Below are positions 1 through 10,262 of a stretch of 32,426 nucleotides of DNA, in pieces. The stretch comes from an uncultured Neomegalonema sp. (GTDB taxonomy: Bacteria > Pseudomonadota > Alphaproteobacteria > Rhodobacterales > Rhodobacteraceae), in assembly GCA_937948985.1 (NCBI GenBank), contig CALFAK010000004.1, positions 1 through 32,426 of the forward strand, given 5' to 3'. A program made the position numbers and the translations under genes. A model generated the notes under the pieces. The model was not told where the DNA came from and ran no database searches. It saw only the letters and a list, made by a program, of their open reading frames with translations. Positions within the stretch are counted from its first letter, which is position 1. Every line of letters begins with the position of its first letter.

Positions 1-466
1 CATTAACTTCAAAACCATCCGATAAGAAATCAAGATGTTTAGCGTCGATATTCGGGCGAAGAGGCGGATCGTGATAGGGGATACTCGCTGCATCCTCTAC
101 GTAAATTACTTTGCCACCCAAAGGTTCATCTTCTTCATAATGCCGCTCTCTCATTAGCAACGGCTCATAAAAGAACATGAGCGTGCCATGCTCCGGCATC
201 GGGTATTCCTCCAAACGCGGCAGTTGAGCGCAGTCGAACTGGGCGACAAAATTCATCGGGATCGCATGGCCGTTGCGTACATAAACGGGCCATTCAATAT
301 CAGCGGGCAGGGTTGGCCGCCCGCCGAACCAGCATCCCGGCAAACCTTCATGCCCCGGACGCGGCGGCACTTGCAGGTGTAGCGCGCGCTCGTGACACAT
401 GCGCAGCAATTCCACGATTTCAGGTTCATAGCGTTCCTCGGCAATCGCCATCAAATCCACCAGCAT
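1..466 (-). CDS. DUF1963 (YwqG-like) protein, 3' end cut by window edge
   Basis: An open frame starts at the ATG at 466 and is still open after 155 codons at the left edge, so only the N-terminal part is seen. The translation carries the hallmark of the DUF1963/YwqG family: a CWFGGRPTLP segment, then IEWPV, then a short stretch ending in NFVAQFDCAQLP and, after a gap, GTLMFFYEP. Family members usually read as 'FGG.P.LP...WP', 'FLAQI...LP' and 'G.L.FF'. The family has no firmly established function; structures of YwqG show a beta-rich fold. A GGAGAG ribosome binding site lies just before the ATG. The ATG overlaps the stop of the 40-codon frame upstream (TGATG), so the two are probably cotranscribed. 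No function is assigned. Confidence 0.8.
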   Translation of the reverse strand, partial: MLVDLMAIAEERYEPEIVELLRMCHERALHLQVPPRPGHEGLPGCWFGGRPTLPADIEWPVYVRNGHAIPMNFVAQFDCAQLPRLEEYPMPEHGTLMFFYEPLLMRERHYEEDEPLGGKVIYVEDAASIPYHDPPLRPNIDAKHLDFLSDGFEVN

Positions 467-588
467 CAGTGCTCTCCACCCTCAATCGTTAGCAGCCATA
501 ACTCGTCACGGACAAGAAAGCCCGCCGCTTGCATCACAAATGCGCCCCCGACAATGGCACTGGCCGGGATGGCAGAGAAAAAGTCCAT
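466..588 (-). CDS. small predicted membrane protein, possibly truncated
   Basis: A 40-codon frame whose stop overlaps the ATG of the DUF1963 gene by one base. The peptide has one hydrophobic stretch (about residues 6-26) followed by LVRDELWLL. This resembles the first helix and loop of small multi-helix inner membrane proteins, in which a 'RDELWLR' turn follows the first helix. If so, the gene has lost its remaining helices and ends in a short unrelated tail. There is no good ribosome binding site in front of the ATG at 588, and I found no better start. The coupling to DUF1963 is the best argument that it is translated. It could be a gene remnant or chance. Confidence 0.3.
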   Translation of the reverse strand: MDFFSAIPASAIVGGAFVMQAAGFLVRDELWLLTIEGGEH

Positions 589-720
589 AAGAGATCCGGT
601 ATTGAAAGCGCCACGAAACGGCGAAAATGGTGACAAGTCAACCGATCTGCGACGAAGGCTGTTATTGACCAAAACCGCGCGCTGGGCGATGACGGTGGCG
701 ACATTCGGGGAGGCTGGGTT

Positions 721-876
721 ATGCGTGTGTTTTGGACTGTGATGTTGATTGCCGGGTTGGCACTGTCGGCGTGTGGCAAGAAGGGTCCGTTGCAGGATCC
801 GCCCGATAAGGTTGTGAGCAAACCGATCCTCAAGACACCCACCACCTCCACCGACCGCACCAAGCAGATTTACTAG
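721..876 (+). CDS. lptM: LptM-type small lipoprotein
   Basis: A 51-residue lipoprotein with a short hydrophobic signal (residues 3-16) and the lipobox LSAC, so the mature protein would begin at Cys18. The following CGKKGPLQDPP is the signature of the LptM/YifL family (prokaryotic lipoprotein attachment, KGPL motif). In E. coli LptM helps mature the LptD/LptE outer membrane LPS translocon; that role is transferred by family only. A GGGGAGG ribosome binding site sits about 8 bases before the ATG. lysA starts 9 bases after the stop, an arrangement common in alphaproteobacteria, where this lipoprotein lies between argH and lysA. argH is not present upstream here; the neighbour is the divergent DUF1963 pair. 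Confidence 0.88.
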   Translation: MRVFWTVMLIAGLALSACGKKGPLQDPPDKVVSKPILKTPTTSTDRTKQIY

Positions 877-885
877 AGCGATTTT

Positions 886-2166
886 ATGGATCATTTTCTC
901 TACCGCAACGGCGCACTCCATGCCGAGGATGTGCCTGTTGCGACGATGGCCGCTGAGGTCGGAACGCCGTTTTATTGCTACTCCACCGCAACATTCGAGC
1001 GGCATTTCACGGTGTTCCAGGACGGGCTGAAGGCGCTTGATCCGCTGATTTGCTACGCGGTGAAGGCGAACTCGAATCTCGCGGTTCTCAAGACGCTGGC
1101 ACGGCTCGGCGCGGGGGCGGATGTTGTTTCCGAAGGCGAATACCGGCGGGCGTTGGCGGCGGGGATACCGGGCCAGCGGATCATCTTTTCCGGCGTCGGC
1201 AAAACGCGGGACGAGCTGCGCTTTGCCCTCGAAAACGATGTGCGTCAGATCAATGTGGAATCCGAGCCGGAGTTGGAGGCGCTGAACGACGTGGCGCTGT
1301 CGATGGGGACGCGCGCGCCCGTGTCGATGCGGGTAAACCCCGATGTTGACGCGCAAACACATGAGAAAATCTCGACCGGAAAGGCCGAAAACAAGTTCGG
1401 CATCGCCTTTGACGACGCCCCCGCAATCTATGCCAAAGCCGCCGCGATGGCGGGGATCGAGGTTGTCGGCGTTGATATGCATATCGGCTCGCAGCTGACC
1501 AATCTCGAACCCTTCCGCGAAGCCTACACACGGATGCGCGATTTGGTCGAGCGGTTGGAGGCGGCGGGCATCCCGATCCCGCGTCTGGATATCGGCGGCG
1601 GCTTGGGTGTTCCTTATGAGCGCACAAACTCGATTCCGCCACTGCCCACGGATTACGGCAAGGTTGTCAGCGAGGTGTTCGAGGGCTGGGAAGACCGTGA
1701 ATTCGAGTGTGAGCCGGGGCGGCTGATCGCGGCGAACGCGGGGGTGCTGGTCGCGAAAGTGGTCTATGTGAAACACGCGGGTGACCGCCGTTTCCTGATT
1801 CTCGACGCGGCGATGAATGATCTCATCCGCCCCGCGCTTTATGACGCATGGCACGATATCGAGCCTGTGGTGGAGGCGGAACCGGGCGCGGAGCTGTTTG
1901 CCTATGACGTGGTCGGGCCGATCTGCGAAAGCGGTGACACCTTCGCAAAGGCGCGGATGCTGCCGGAACTCAAGCCCGGCGACCTGGTCGCCTTCCGCTC
2001 GGCGGGGGCTTACGGGGCGGTGATGTCGTCCGAATACAACACGCGCCCGCCCGCCCCTGAAGTGATTGTGAAGGGCGAAGAATTCGCTATTGCGCGCCCG
2101 CGCCTCACATATGACGATATGTTAGGAAAAGATTGTATACCTGAGTGGCTAACTGAGCAGACCTGA
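886..2166 (+). CDS. lysA: Diaminopimelate decarboxylase
   Basis: LysA removes the D-side carboxyl of meso-diaminopimelate to give L-lysine, the last step of lysine synthesis, using pyridoxal phosphate in the cytoplasm. The 426-residue length is typical. In the sequence, the PLP lysine is K60 in CYAVKANSN, HIGSQ lies at 199-203, the phosphate-binding GGGLG is at 237-241, EPGR is at 276-279, and the active-site cysteine is C347 in GPICESGD. The fold is the alanine-racemase-type barrel followed by a C-terminal beta domain. The gene lies directly after lptM and 30 bases before a TIGR02302 gene, probably one transcript. dapC, another lysine-pathway gene, lies about 16 kb to the right. Nothing is missing or odd. 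Confidence 0.97.
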   Translation: MDHFLYRNGALHAEDVPVATMAAEVGTPFYCYSTATFERHFTVFQDGLKALDPLICYAVKANSNLAVLKTLARLGAGADVVSEGEYRRALAAGIPGQRIIFSGVGKTRDELRFALENDVRQINVESEPELEALNDVALSMGTRAPVSMRVNPDVDAQTHEKISTGKAENKFGIAFDDAPAIYAKAAAMAGIEVVGVDMHIGSQLTNLEPFREAYTRMRDLVERLEAAGIPIPRLDIGGGLGVPYERTNSIPPLPTDYGKVVSEVFEGWEDREFECEPGRLIAANAGVLVAKVVYVKHAGDRRFLILDAAMNDLIRPALYDAWHDIEPVVEAEPGAELFAYDVVGPICESGDTFAKARMLPELKPGDLVAFRSAGAYGAVMSSEYNTRPPAPEVIVKGEEFAIARPRLTYDDMLGKDCIPEWLTEQT

Positions 2167-2196
2167 TCGGGCACGCCCGAATGGTCGGGAGAAACG

Positions 2197-4830
2197 ATGA
2201 CCACAGCGCATGATACCGGCGGACTGCCCGCCAGCCTGCAAACAAAATTGCGCGCTGCGAAGCGTTCTTTGTGGTTGGAGCGTGTGGCACGGTGTTTCTG
2301 GCCGCTCTGGGTGATTGCGGCGGTGGCCTTTGCGCTGGCGGTATTGGAAGTATTCACTTCCGCCCCTCAGAACATCGCGATTGGCTTGGCCGCCGTGCTG
2401 GGTCTCGGCACGATTTGGGCGCTGTGGCGCGGTTTCCGGCAATTCGAGCGCCCCACACGGGCGCAGGCGATGGCGCGGTTGGATTACGGCTTGGCGCATC
2501 GGTCGGTGACGATGCTCGACGAGGATATCGCCGTCGGACGCGCTGACCCTGAAGCGCAGAAAATGTGGGACGCCCACCGCAAGCGGCTGACGGCGGATGC
2601 GGCGGCGGCGAAAAATCCCGATGCTGATTTGCGTATGGCCCCGTTTGATACCTGGAATTTGCGCTACGCGGCGATTGCGCTGGCGGTGATCGCGTGGGGA
2701 TATTCGCGCGTTGGCGGCATTGACCGGGTTGCCGCCCTGCTCGACCCGACACCCGCCGCCGCACAAGCCGCAACGCTTGTTCCGACGCTTGAAGCATGGG
2801 CCGCACCGCCCCCTTATACCGGGGCAGCGCCGATTTACCTGACCGAGCGGACGGGCGAGGCGATTCGCGTGCCGACGGGGTCGGTGCTGACCATGCGCGC
2901 GACAGGGATTGTCGGAGCGCCCGTGTTGAGCGGGATTGAGGCGGAGTTTTCCGAGGATGCGCCCGGCATCTACGGACTGACGCATGTGATGACCCGGGCC
3001 GCGTCGGTTGGTGTGGCGTTCGGTGAGGAAAGCGTTGCCGATTGGCAATTCTCGATCCTGCCCGACATGGCCCCCGAAGTGGAAATTGCCGACGCGCCCG
3101 AACCAACCGCCGAACGCGGTTTGGGCTTTTCATATCTGGGCAAGGACGATTACGGCATCGTCTCGGCCAAAACCTCGATCATCGCCGACCGCAGCGGGAT
3201 GGATAATCCGCCCGACGAGATAGATGCACCGATTGATCTGGAGCTTGGCGTACCCTCGCTTTACGCCGAAGAACCCGAAGCGGTTGGCTTTGAGGAAGAC
3301 TTCACCGAACACCCGCTGGCGGGGTCGCCCGTGCAGATGGTGTTGCAGGTAACGGACGCTGCGGAGCAAAGCGGCGAGTCTGAGGTGATCCGCTTCACAT
3401 TGCCCGCCCGCGTCTTCACTGAACCGATGGCCAAAGCATTGATCGAGCAGCGCCGTGCGCTGGCATGGGACATTCGCGACGCATGGGACGTGCTGGACCT
3501 GTTGGAGGCGGTGACGGATTATCCCGATGATTATTTCACCGACACTACGGCGGCGCTGGCCACGAGCACGGCGATCAAACGCCTGACCTATGCGTTGGAA
3601 GAGGGCAACGTCCTTGAGGAACGCGCTGAGATTCTCGATCTGCTCTGGAAAGCGGCGATGCGTCTGGAAGAGGGCGATCTCTCGAACGCGCTGGAACAGC
3701 TGCGCACGGCACAGCGGCGGCTCAAAGACGCGCTGGAACGCGGCGCGTCCGACGAGGAACTTGAGCGCCTGATGGACGAAATGCGTCAGGCGATGAACAA
3801 TTATCTCGACGAAATGATGCGTCAGGCGCAGCGCGATCAGCAGAACGGCGAGCAACAACAGGGCCAGCAACAGGAGAGCCAATCGCTCAGCCGTGAAGAC
3901 CTCGAGCGGATGCTCGACGAGATGGAAAAATCCGCCAAAGACGGCGCGCGCGAACAGGCCGAGCAAATGTTGTCGATGCTCGGCGAAATGCTTGAAAATC
4001 TGCAAATGGGCCAATCCGGCAAGGGCGGCGAAGGCCAGCAGCAGGAGCAAGCGCTGCAAGACATGATGCGCCGCCAGCAGGAACTCGCGGACGAGACCTT
4101 CCGGCAACTTCAAGACGGCCAGAACGGACAGCAGGAGCAAAACCGCCCCGGTGAAGGCCAAGAAGGCCAGCAACAACCCGGCCAGCAAGGACAACAGGGC
4201 CAAGGCCGGCAGGGCGAGCAAGGCCAAGGGCAACGTCAGGGTCAGCAGGGCCAAGGCCAGCAAGGCATGGGCAATGGTCAAGGCGAGGGCCAGCAATCGG
4301 GCCAACGCAGCCGCAACGGTCAGAACGGCAATGAGCGCGGTATGGGCAACTTGTCACAGGATCAGGAGGGTCTGCGCGACGAGCTGGGCCGGATGATGCC
4401 GGGTATGAATGGCGAGGCCCGCGATGCGCTGGGCGATGCGGAGCGCGAAATGGGCGCGGCGCGGGACCGTCTGCAAAGCGGTGATCTGAATTCCGCGCTG
4501 GACGATCAGGCCCGCGCTCTCGACCGTCTGCGCGAGGGCGCACAGGCGCTGGCTGAGGAAAACCGCCAACAAGCCGAGCAGCAAGGTCAGGGACAAGAGC
4601 AAGGGCAGGGCAGCAACGCTGATAGCGGACAAAACCCCGACCAGCTTGACCCGTTCGGACGCGTGGGCCGGACCTTTGGCCCCGATGATGGCGACGGTGT
4701 TGAAGTGCCCGGACAACGGGCGCGGAACCGCGCGCAAGAAATCCAACGCGAAATCCGCCGCCGTCAGGCGGAACGGGATCGCCCCGAAGCCGAGCGCGAT
4801 TATCTGGACCGGTTGCAGGAGCGGTTCTGA
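2197..4830 (+). CDS. TIGR02302/DUF4175 family membrane protein with Gln/Gly-rich tail
   Basis: An 877-residue protein of the alphaproteobacterial TIGR02302 (DUF4175) family. Its function is not established, but the gene often follows lysA, as here. Two hydrophobic helices lie at about 34-53 and 58-77 and a third at about 156-176. A long, mostly soluble domain follows. After about residue 545 the protein turns into a highly charged, Gln/Gly-rich and coiled-coil-like region (QQGQQQ, GQQGQGQ and RQQELADE types) to about 720, with a second Gln-rich patch near 790-815. This pattern of N-terminal helices with a long disordered Gln-rich part is normal for the family. The gene has GGGAGAAACG ahead of the ATG at 2197. 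I infer an envelope-associated role only from the helices. Confidence 0.88.
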   Translation: MTTAHDTGGLPASLQTKLRAAKRSLWLERVARCFWPLWVIAAVAFALAVLEVFTSAPQNIAIGLAAVLGLGTIWALWRGFRQFERPTRAQAMARLDYGLAHRSVTMLDEDIAVGRADPEAQKMWDAHRKRLTADAAAAKNPDADLRMAPFDTWNLRYAAIALAVIAWGYSRVGGIDRVAALLDPTPAAAQAATLVPTLEAWAAPPPYTGAAPIYLTERTGEAIRVPTGSVLTMRATGIVGAPVLSGIEAEFSEDAPGIYGLTHVMTRAASVGVAFGEESVADWQFSILPDMAPEVEIADAPEPTAERGLGFSYLGKDDYGIVSAKTSIIADRSGMDNPPDEIDAPIDLELGVPSLYAEEPEAVGFEEDFTEHPLAGSPVQMVLQVTDAAEQSGESEVIRFTLPARVFTEPMAKALIEQRRALAWDIRDAWDVLDLLEAVTDYPDDYFTDTTAALATSTAIKRLTYALEEGNVLEERAEILDLLWKAAMRLEEGDLSNALEQLRTAQRRLKDALERGASDEELERLMDEMRQAMNNYLDEMMRQAQRDQQNGEQQQGQQQESQSLSREDLERMLDEMEKSAKDGAREQAEQMLSMLGEMLENLQMGQSGKGGEGQQQEQALQDMMRRQQELADETFRQLQDGQNGQQEQNRPGEGQEGQQQPGQQGQQGQGRQGEQGQGQRQGQQGQGQQGMGNGQGEGQQSGQRSRNGQNGNERGMGNLSQDQEGLRDELGRMMPGMNGEARDALGDAEREMGAARDRLQSGDLNSALDDQARALDRLREGAQALAEENRQQAEQQGQGQEQGQGSNADSGQNPDQLDPFGRVGRTFGPDDGDGVEVPGQRARNRAQEIQREIRRRQAERDRPEAERDYLDRLQERF
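3835..4330 (+). repeat. Degenerate Gln/Gly codon repeats inside the TIGR02302 gene
   Basis: This stretch is built from many imperfect copies of short units such as CAGCAAGGC, GGCCAGCAA and CAGGGCCAA, coding for QQG, GQQ and QGQ. The densest part is about 4140-4275. The units are not exact or equally spaced, so this is protein low complexity rather than a satellite. It is likely to vary in length between strains by slippage in whole codons. Confidence 0.7.
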
Positions 4831-4864
4831 GGAAGCTTTCCGGTGCTGATCCCCAAGTCCTGCC

Positions 4865-4908
4865 ATTCTCTGCCCCCGCTTCCGCGAGGGTAGACTGCGG
4901 CAGAGAAT
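4865..4908 (+). terminator. Hairpin behind the TIGR02302 gene, possible terminator
   Basis: A perfect 10-base stem (ATTCTCTGCC at 4865-4874 with GGCAGAGAAT at 4899-4908) encloses a loop that can itself pair CCC with GGG. It lies 34 bases after the stop of the TIGR02302 gene. No T-run follows, so if it ends transcription it is not a classic Rho-independent site; it could instead protect the mRNA 3' end. Confidence 0.4.
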
Positions 4909-4958
4909 CCGGACTCAACGTTCCGCTGTATATTGATGCTTCAGGAGGAAGGAAAAAC

Positions 4959-5096
4959 ATACGTATCGTCAGTTACTTATTCTTCAGTAATCTTCGGGAT
5001 ACAGCCCCCGGCCTTCGCTTGACCGGCTCTGCAAAAGGAATGCGAGAGTTTTTTCCGCAGATTGACACAGCGCCTCCAAGCGATGGTTTTGCTTGA
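4959..5096 (+). CDS. Candidate 45-residue ORF with ATA start (speculative)
   Basis: The 350 bases between the TIGR02302 stop and the SRP RNA hold no ordinary gene. A very strong ribosome-binding-like stretch, AGGAGGAAGGA (4943-4953), stands in front of an ATA codon at 4959. That ATA opens a 45-residue frame beginning IRIVSYLFFSNL and ending SDGFA. No ATG or GTG lies between the site and the frame. ATA is a very rare start, so this is either a start-codon loss, a gene using ATA, or chance purine richness. I do not recognise the peptide. Confidence 0.15.
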   Translation: MRIVSYLFFSNLRDTAPGLRLTGSAKGMREFFPQIDTAPPSDGFA

Positions 5097-5147
5097 AACA
5101 ATTGTCGTGACCGGCAATCTTAAACCCCGAAACCTGCGCAAACACTC

Positions 5148-5177
5148 TTGCAATCGGGGCGGGTCATCGCCTATCTA
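5148..5177 (+). promoter_or_regulatory. Promoter of the SRP RNA gene
   Basis: TTGCAA (5148-5153), an 18-base spacer, and TATCTA (5172-5177). The expected transcription start, 6-7 bases further on, coincides with the first base of the SRP RNA stem at 5184. Confidence 0.65.
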
Positions 5178-5183
5178 ACGCTT

Positions 5184-5272
5184 GAGGAGTCGCCGGGCGA
5201 GCCGGCCGCCAACTTGGTCAGGTCCGGAAGGAAGCAGCCACAACGGTTTGGATTCGGGTCGTGCGGCTTCTC
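5184..5272 (+). ncRNA. ffs: 4.5S-type signal recognition particle RNA
   Basis: The RNA partner of Ffh, which brings nascent membrane proteins to FtsY. The apex is diagnostic: GGTCAGGTCCGGAAGGAAGC (5217-5236), containing the GGAA tetraloop and the GCAG bulge side that bind the Ffh M domain. The ends close in a ten-pair stem, GAGGAGTCGC (5184-5193) with GCGGCTTCTC (5263-5272). The roughly 90-base length matches the short single-hairpin form of proteobacteria. The exact ends are estimated from pairing. Confidence 0.93.
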
Positions 5273-5330
5273 ACTTTCAAAACATGCGCGGTTCATGTAA
5301 ACATGCTCTCCCTTTGAGAGTGCGAGAGCC

Positions 5331-5707
5331 ATGCTGCAGCGGAATCTTTATGTGAGTGCGACAGATGCCGGCGGCGGCTTTGCCGAGCGGGGCATGGGCG
5401 ATCTTGCGCGGGCGTTAAAGGTGTTTGAGCGCTACGTGGAGGCTGACGCGGGCGGCGAGGCCGCATTTGCGCTGCTGAGCGACCATGACGGGCGGCTTCA
5501 TGTGAAGCGCGCCGGAGAGGGGTTTGATGTGCGGGTTGTGGCTCGCAATGCCCGCGCCGCGATGCTCGGCGGTTTGCTGCCTGCGCGCGAAGCGATGGTG
5601 TGGGAGGTCGCGGGCGTGGATGTGGAGCAGGTGCGCGGCCTGATCACCGCGCTGTTCAAACTCCCGGCTTCCGAGTTCCGCTTACAGGTGAAGCGGGAGT
5701 TGGCAGG

Positions 5708-5711
<4 letters not shown>
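5331..5711 (+). CDS. Hypothetical protein, 126 residues
   Basis: I do not recognise this protein. It has 126 residues, no signal peptide and no membrane helix. The composition is alternating Gly/Ala-rich and charged, with segments such as ARALKVFERYVEA and VRVVARNARAAMLGGLLPA that suggest a small alpha/beta fold. The ATG at 5331 has only a weak GAGAG ahead of it, and the leader can form a CTCTC/GAGAG hairpin at 5306-5320. Its stop overlaps the GTG start of the double-GNAT gene (GTGA), so the two are translationally coupled and in one operon with obg. It lies 58 bases downstream of the SRP RNA on the same strand. Confidence 0.7.
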
Positions 5712-7785
<2,074 letters not shown>

Positions 7786-7851
7786 AGCCTGAACCGTCCT
7801 GAGCGAATCAGTCCGGTTTACGCTCCAAATTCCGGTTTGGGCGCGCAATTT

Positions 7852-7880
7852 ATCCGATCCCGGTTTCACTCCGATCGGAT
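7852..7880. other. Inverted repeat between obg and the toxin-antitoxin promoter
   Basis: ATCCGATC (7852-7859) pairs perfectly with GATCGGAT (7873-7880) over a 13-base loop. No T-run follows on the plus strand. It may be a weak terminator for obg or simply mark the left border of the inserted toxin-antitoxin unit. Confidence 0.35.
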
Positions 7881-7893
7881 CGCGTTCCGGTGT

Positions 7894-7934
7894 TTGCTTG
7901 GACGATGGTCGCATGGTACGCTGTTGGCGTACCA
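7894..7934 (+). promoter_or_regulatory. Promoter with overlapping palindromic operator for the ParD/ParE pair
   Basis: TTGCTT (7894-7899), a 17-base spacer and TACGCT (7917-7922) form a reasonable sigma-70 promoter. A perfect palindrome, TGGTACGC-N5-GCGTACCA (7914-7934), lies across the -10 box. Autorepression by the antitoxin at such a site is the rule in type II systems, and the position would block RNA polymerase. Confidence 0.7.
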
Positions 7935-7951
7935 GTATTCAGGAGCCATCC

Positions 7952-8227
7952 ATGCCCGTCAAAAAAGCCTCTGTGAGTTTTACTGATCCCGCCTTTGATT
8001 TCGCGCAAAGCCTTGTTGATCGCGGCGAATATCCCACAATCAGCGCAGCGGTCAGCGGCGAATTGATCCGCGCCCGCGATCGGCGCGAGGAATATCAACG
8101 CTTGCTGGAGGCGGAAATTCTGAGGCGGTCAGAACTGCCGGATGATCAGTGGATACGGGGTGAGGGAGATAATTTCTTTGAGAAACGCTTCCTTGAGCGT
8201 CACAGCATGAAAGACGATAATCAGTGA
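7952..8227 (+). CDS. parD: ParD-like antitoxin
   Basis: A 91-residue protein of the ribbon-helix-helix ParD type. The start MPVKKASVSFTDPAFDFAQS gives the DNA-binding strand and first helix, followed by the YPTISAAVSGELIRARD region of the second helix. The charged C-terminal part, rich in Glu, Asp and Arg, would wrap the toxin. I chose the ATG at 7952 because AGGAGCC lies 6 bases before it and the palindromic operator ends 17 bases upstream, so longer in-frame starts would run through the operator. The stop overlaps the GTG start of the toxin (GTGA). It neutralises the toxin and probably represses the operon. Confidence 0.85.
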   Translation: MPVKKASVSFTDPAFDFAQSLVDRGEYPTISAAVSGELIRARDRREEYQRLLEAEILRRSELPDDQWIRGEGDNFFEKRFLERHSMKDDNQ

Positions 8228-8544
8228 TTCGGCGTGACTTGCACCCGCTGTTCATTGACGATGTTGACCGGATCGAAGCTCATATTTTTGAAGTCAGTGG
8301 TGATGCACGTGCCGCATTGACCAGGGTTCGCGAGATTGATGCGTTGGTGAAGGATATTTTGAGCAATCCTGCTTCCGGTGTACGTCTTGATGGCAGCTTG
8401 AGCGGGCATTTGGTGCGTCATGGCGGGCGCGATCACAAGATTACAATCGTTTTCCGGCCATTTCCCGATGAGGGGCGTGTCCGGTTTCTTATCGCTGCAT
8501 TCGGCGGACAAAACTGGTCTGTCTCAGCGACGCAAAGGACGTAA
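8224..8544 (+). CDS. parE: ParE/RelE-superfamily toxin
   Basis: A 106-residue protein with the ParE-type layout: an N-terminal helical hairpin ([14 protein letters not shown] ... [16 protein letters not shown]), a loop with a basic strand ([18 protein letters not shown]), and a final beta strand ([14 protein letters not shown]). ParE toxins poison DNA gyrase, while RelE relatives cut mRNA. The sequence does not settle the target, although pairing with a ParD-type antitoxin favours ParE. It begins with GTG overlapping the antitoxin stop. Only two bases separate it from proB, so its transcript probably continues into proline synthesis genes. Confidence 0.78.
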   Translation: MIRRDLHPLFIDDVDRIEAHIFEVSGDARAALTRVREIDALVKDILSNPASGVRLDGSLSGHLVRHGGRDHKITIVFRPFPDEGRVRFLIAAFGGQNWSVSATQRT

Positions 8545-8546
8545 GA

Positions 8547-9677
8547 ATGCGGGCTTTCAACGCGTCTGAATTTCTTGACGAGGGCCACACCCTGGTCGTC
8601 AAAATCGGCTCTGCCCTGCTGGTTGATCCTGACACGGGCGGTTTGCGCGCGGCGTGGTTGGATGCGCTTGCCGCCGATGTTGCCACGCTGCGGGGGCAGG
8701 GCAAGCGGGTTGTGCTGGTCTCATCGGGCGCGATTGCGCTGGGGCGGGGCGTGTTGGACCTGCCCCGTGCCGCCTTGCCGTTAGAGCAGGCACAGGCGGC
8801 GGCGGCGGCGGGACAGATTGTGTTGGCCCGCGCCTATGCACAGGCGTTAGCACCACATGACATTGCTGCCGCGCAAGTGTTGCTGACCCTGGACGATACC
8901 AAGGACCGCCGCCGCTATCTCAACGCCCGCGCGACGATGGCGACGCTGCTGGAGCTTGGCGCGTTGCCCATCGTCAACGAGAATGACACCGTGGCGACGG
9001 ATGAGATCCGCTACGGCGACAATGACAGGCTGGCGGCGCGCGTTGCGCTGATGGCCAGCGCCGACCGCCTGATCCTGCTGTCCGATGTTGATGGTCTCTA
9101 TACCGCCAACCCCATGACCGACCCCGATGCGCAGCGGCTGGCGCTGGTCGAGGCGATCACACCACAGGTCGAGGCGATGGCCGGCGGGGCGGTTTCGGCG
9201 CTCAGCAAGGGCGGAATGCGCACGAAAATCCTCGCTGCCAAAACCGCTCTGCAAGGCGGTTGTGCGATGGCGATTGCGCGGGGGGATCGTCTGAACCCGC
9301 TTTCCGCGCTGGCCGGAAACGCGCCGTGCACATGGTTCGTGTCGCAAGACACGCCGCAAAGCGCCCGTAAACAATGGATCGCGGGCCTCAAACCGGAAGG
9401 GGCGCTGCGTATTGATGACGGCGCGGCCAAAGCGTTGCGCGGGGGCCGTTCGCTGCTGCCCGCCGGGGTGCGCGGTGTCGAGGGCGGTTTCGGTCGCGGC
9501 GAGCCTGTCGCGCTGGTAACGCTGGCGGGCGAGGCTGTCGGGGCCGCAATTTGCGCCTATACATCCAGCGAGACGGCACGGATTGCCGGTCGCCAAAGCG
9601 CGGAGATTGAGCAAATCCTAGGCTATGCGGGCCGCACGGCTGTGGTCCATCGCGATGATATGGTATTGTGGGATTGA
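8547..9677 (+). CDS. proB: Glutamate 5-kinase
   Basis: ProB phosphorylates glutamate to gamma-glutamyl phosphate, the first step of proline synthesis, and is usually inhibited by proline. The 376 residues contain the amino-acid-kinase domain ([12 protein letters not shown] at 15-26, then [23 protein letters not shown] and GDNDRL for substrate and ATP binding). They end in a PUA domain (from about 285: [20 protein letters not shown]), which makes it the long bacterial form. The start overlaps no gene; the toxin stop is two bases upstream. The Uma2 gene follows 15 bases later, then proA. Confidence 0.95.
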   Translation: MRAFNASEFLDEGHTLVVKIGSALLVDPDTGGLRAAWLDALAADVATLRGQGKRVVLVSSGAIALGRGVLDLPRAALPLEQAQAAAAAGQIVLARAYAQALAPHDIAAAQVLLTLDDTKDRRRYLNARATMATLLELGALPIVNENDTVATDEIRYGDNDRLAARVALMASADRLILLSDVDGLYTANPMTDPDAQRLALVEAITPQVEAMAGGAVSALSKGGMRTKILAAKTALQGGCAMAIARGDRLNPLSALAGNAPCTWFVSQDTPQSARKQWIAGLKPEGALRIDDGAAKALRGGRSLLPAGVRGVEGGFGRGEPVALVTLAGEAVGAAICAYTSSETARIAGRQSAEIEQILGYAGRTAVVHRDDMVLWD

Positions 9678-9692
9678 ACGGAGAGGATTTCG

Positions 9693-10262
9693 ATGAATAT
9701 CCAACGCCGGATCGATCCGGCCACACCTGCGACCTATGCGGACATTGAAGCCTTGCCCGATCATATTACGGGCGAGATCATTTATGGCGCGCTGCACACG
9801 CAACCGCGCCCCGCACCGAAGCACGCCTTGGCGCATTCCCGGCTGGGTGGTGCGTTGAGCGATGGTTTTGATCAGGGTGAGAATGATTCTGATTGGGTAA
9901 TCCTTTATGAACCCGAACTGCATATCGCCAATCACGTCCTCGTCCCCGACATTGCCGGATGGCGCAAGCAGCGGATGCCGATTTTACCGGAAACCGCTTA
10001 TTTCGAAACCGTGCCCGATTGGGTTTGTGAGATTTTGTCCCCCTCGACACGCCGGATTGATACAACGGACAAGCGCGCGATTTACGCGGAGATTGGCGTC
10101 ACGTATCTCTGGCATGTTGATCCTGACGCGCAAACGCTCGAAGGATTTGTGCTGCGTGACGGTCAATGGCTGTTGACCCATATGCGCAGTGGCGACGATA
10201 TATGCGATGTTCCGCCATTTGATGCCGCACCGTTCAGTTTGGGTGCGCTGTGGACCGTGTGA
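9693..10262 (+). CDS. Uma2 family (DUF820) putative endonuclease
   Basis: A 189-residue protein of the Uma2/DUF820 family, which has a PD-(D/E)xK restriction-endonuclease fold and whose biological role is unclear. The catalytic layout is visible: LVPDIAGWR provides the Asp, and [17 protein letters not shown] followed by TTDKR provides the E-x-(L)-S-P-S signature and the Lys. The N-terminal 'THAT' strand pattern ([12 protein letters not shown]) is also typical. A GGAGAGG site precedes the ATG at 9693. It sits between proB and proA with gaps of 15 and 13 bases. Members of this family are abundant in cyanobacteria and scattered by transfer elsewhere. Confidence 0.85.
   Translation: MNIQRRIDPATPATYADIEALPDHITGEIIYGALHTQPRPAPKHALAHSRLGGALSDGFDQGENDSDWVILYEPELHIANHVLVPDIAGWRKQRMPILPETAYFETVPDWVCEILSPSTRRIDTTDKRAIYAEIGVTYLWHVDPDAQTLEGFVLRDGQWLLTHMRSGDDICDVPPFDAAPFSLGALWTV

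Noticed and set aside
466-1854. 462-codon open frame on the minus strand across lptM and lysA
   Set aside because: It is antisense to two clear genes and its Arg/His/Gly-rich translation resembles no family; only its last 40 codons (466-588) may be real.
3835-4330. CRISPR-like repetitive look
   Set aside because: Units are short, degenerate and in frame with Gln/Gly codons; there are no equal repeats with unique spacers.
3130-4960. Two long minus-strand frames (3130-4305 and 3887-4960) opposite the TIGR02302 gene
   Set aside because: They arise from the Gln/Gly codon repeats read backwards, giving Leu/Ala- and Arg/Pro-rich nonsense; the plus-strand protein is a known family.
4936-5022. 28-codon ATG frame starting at 4936
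   Set aside because: No ribosome binding site before it and it runs through the AGGAGG that suits the other frame better.
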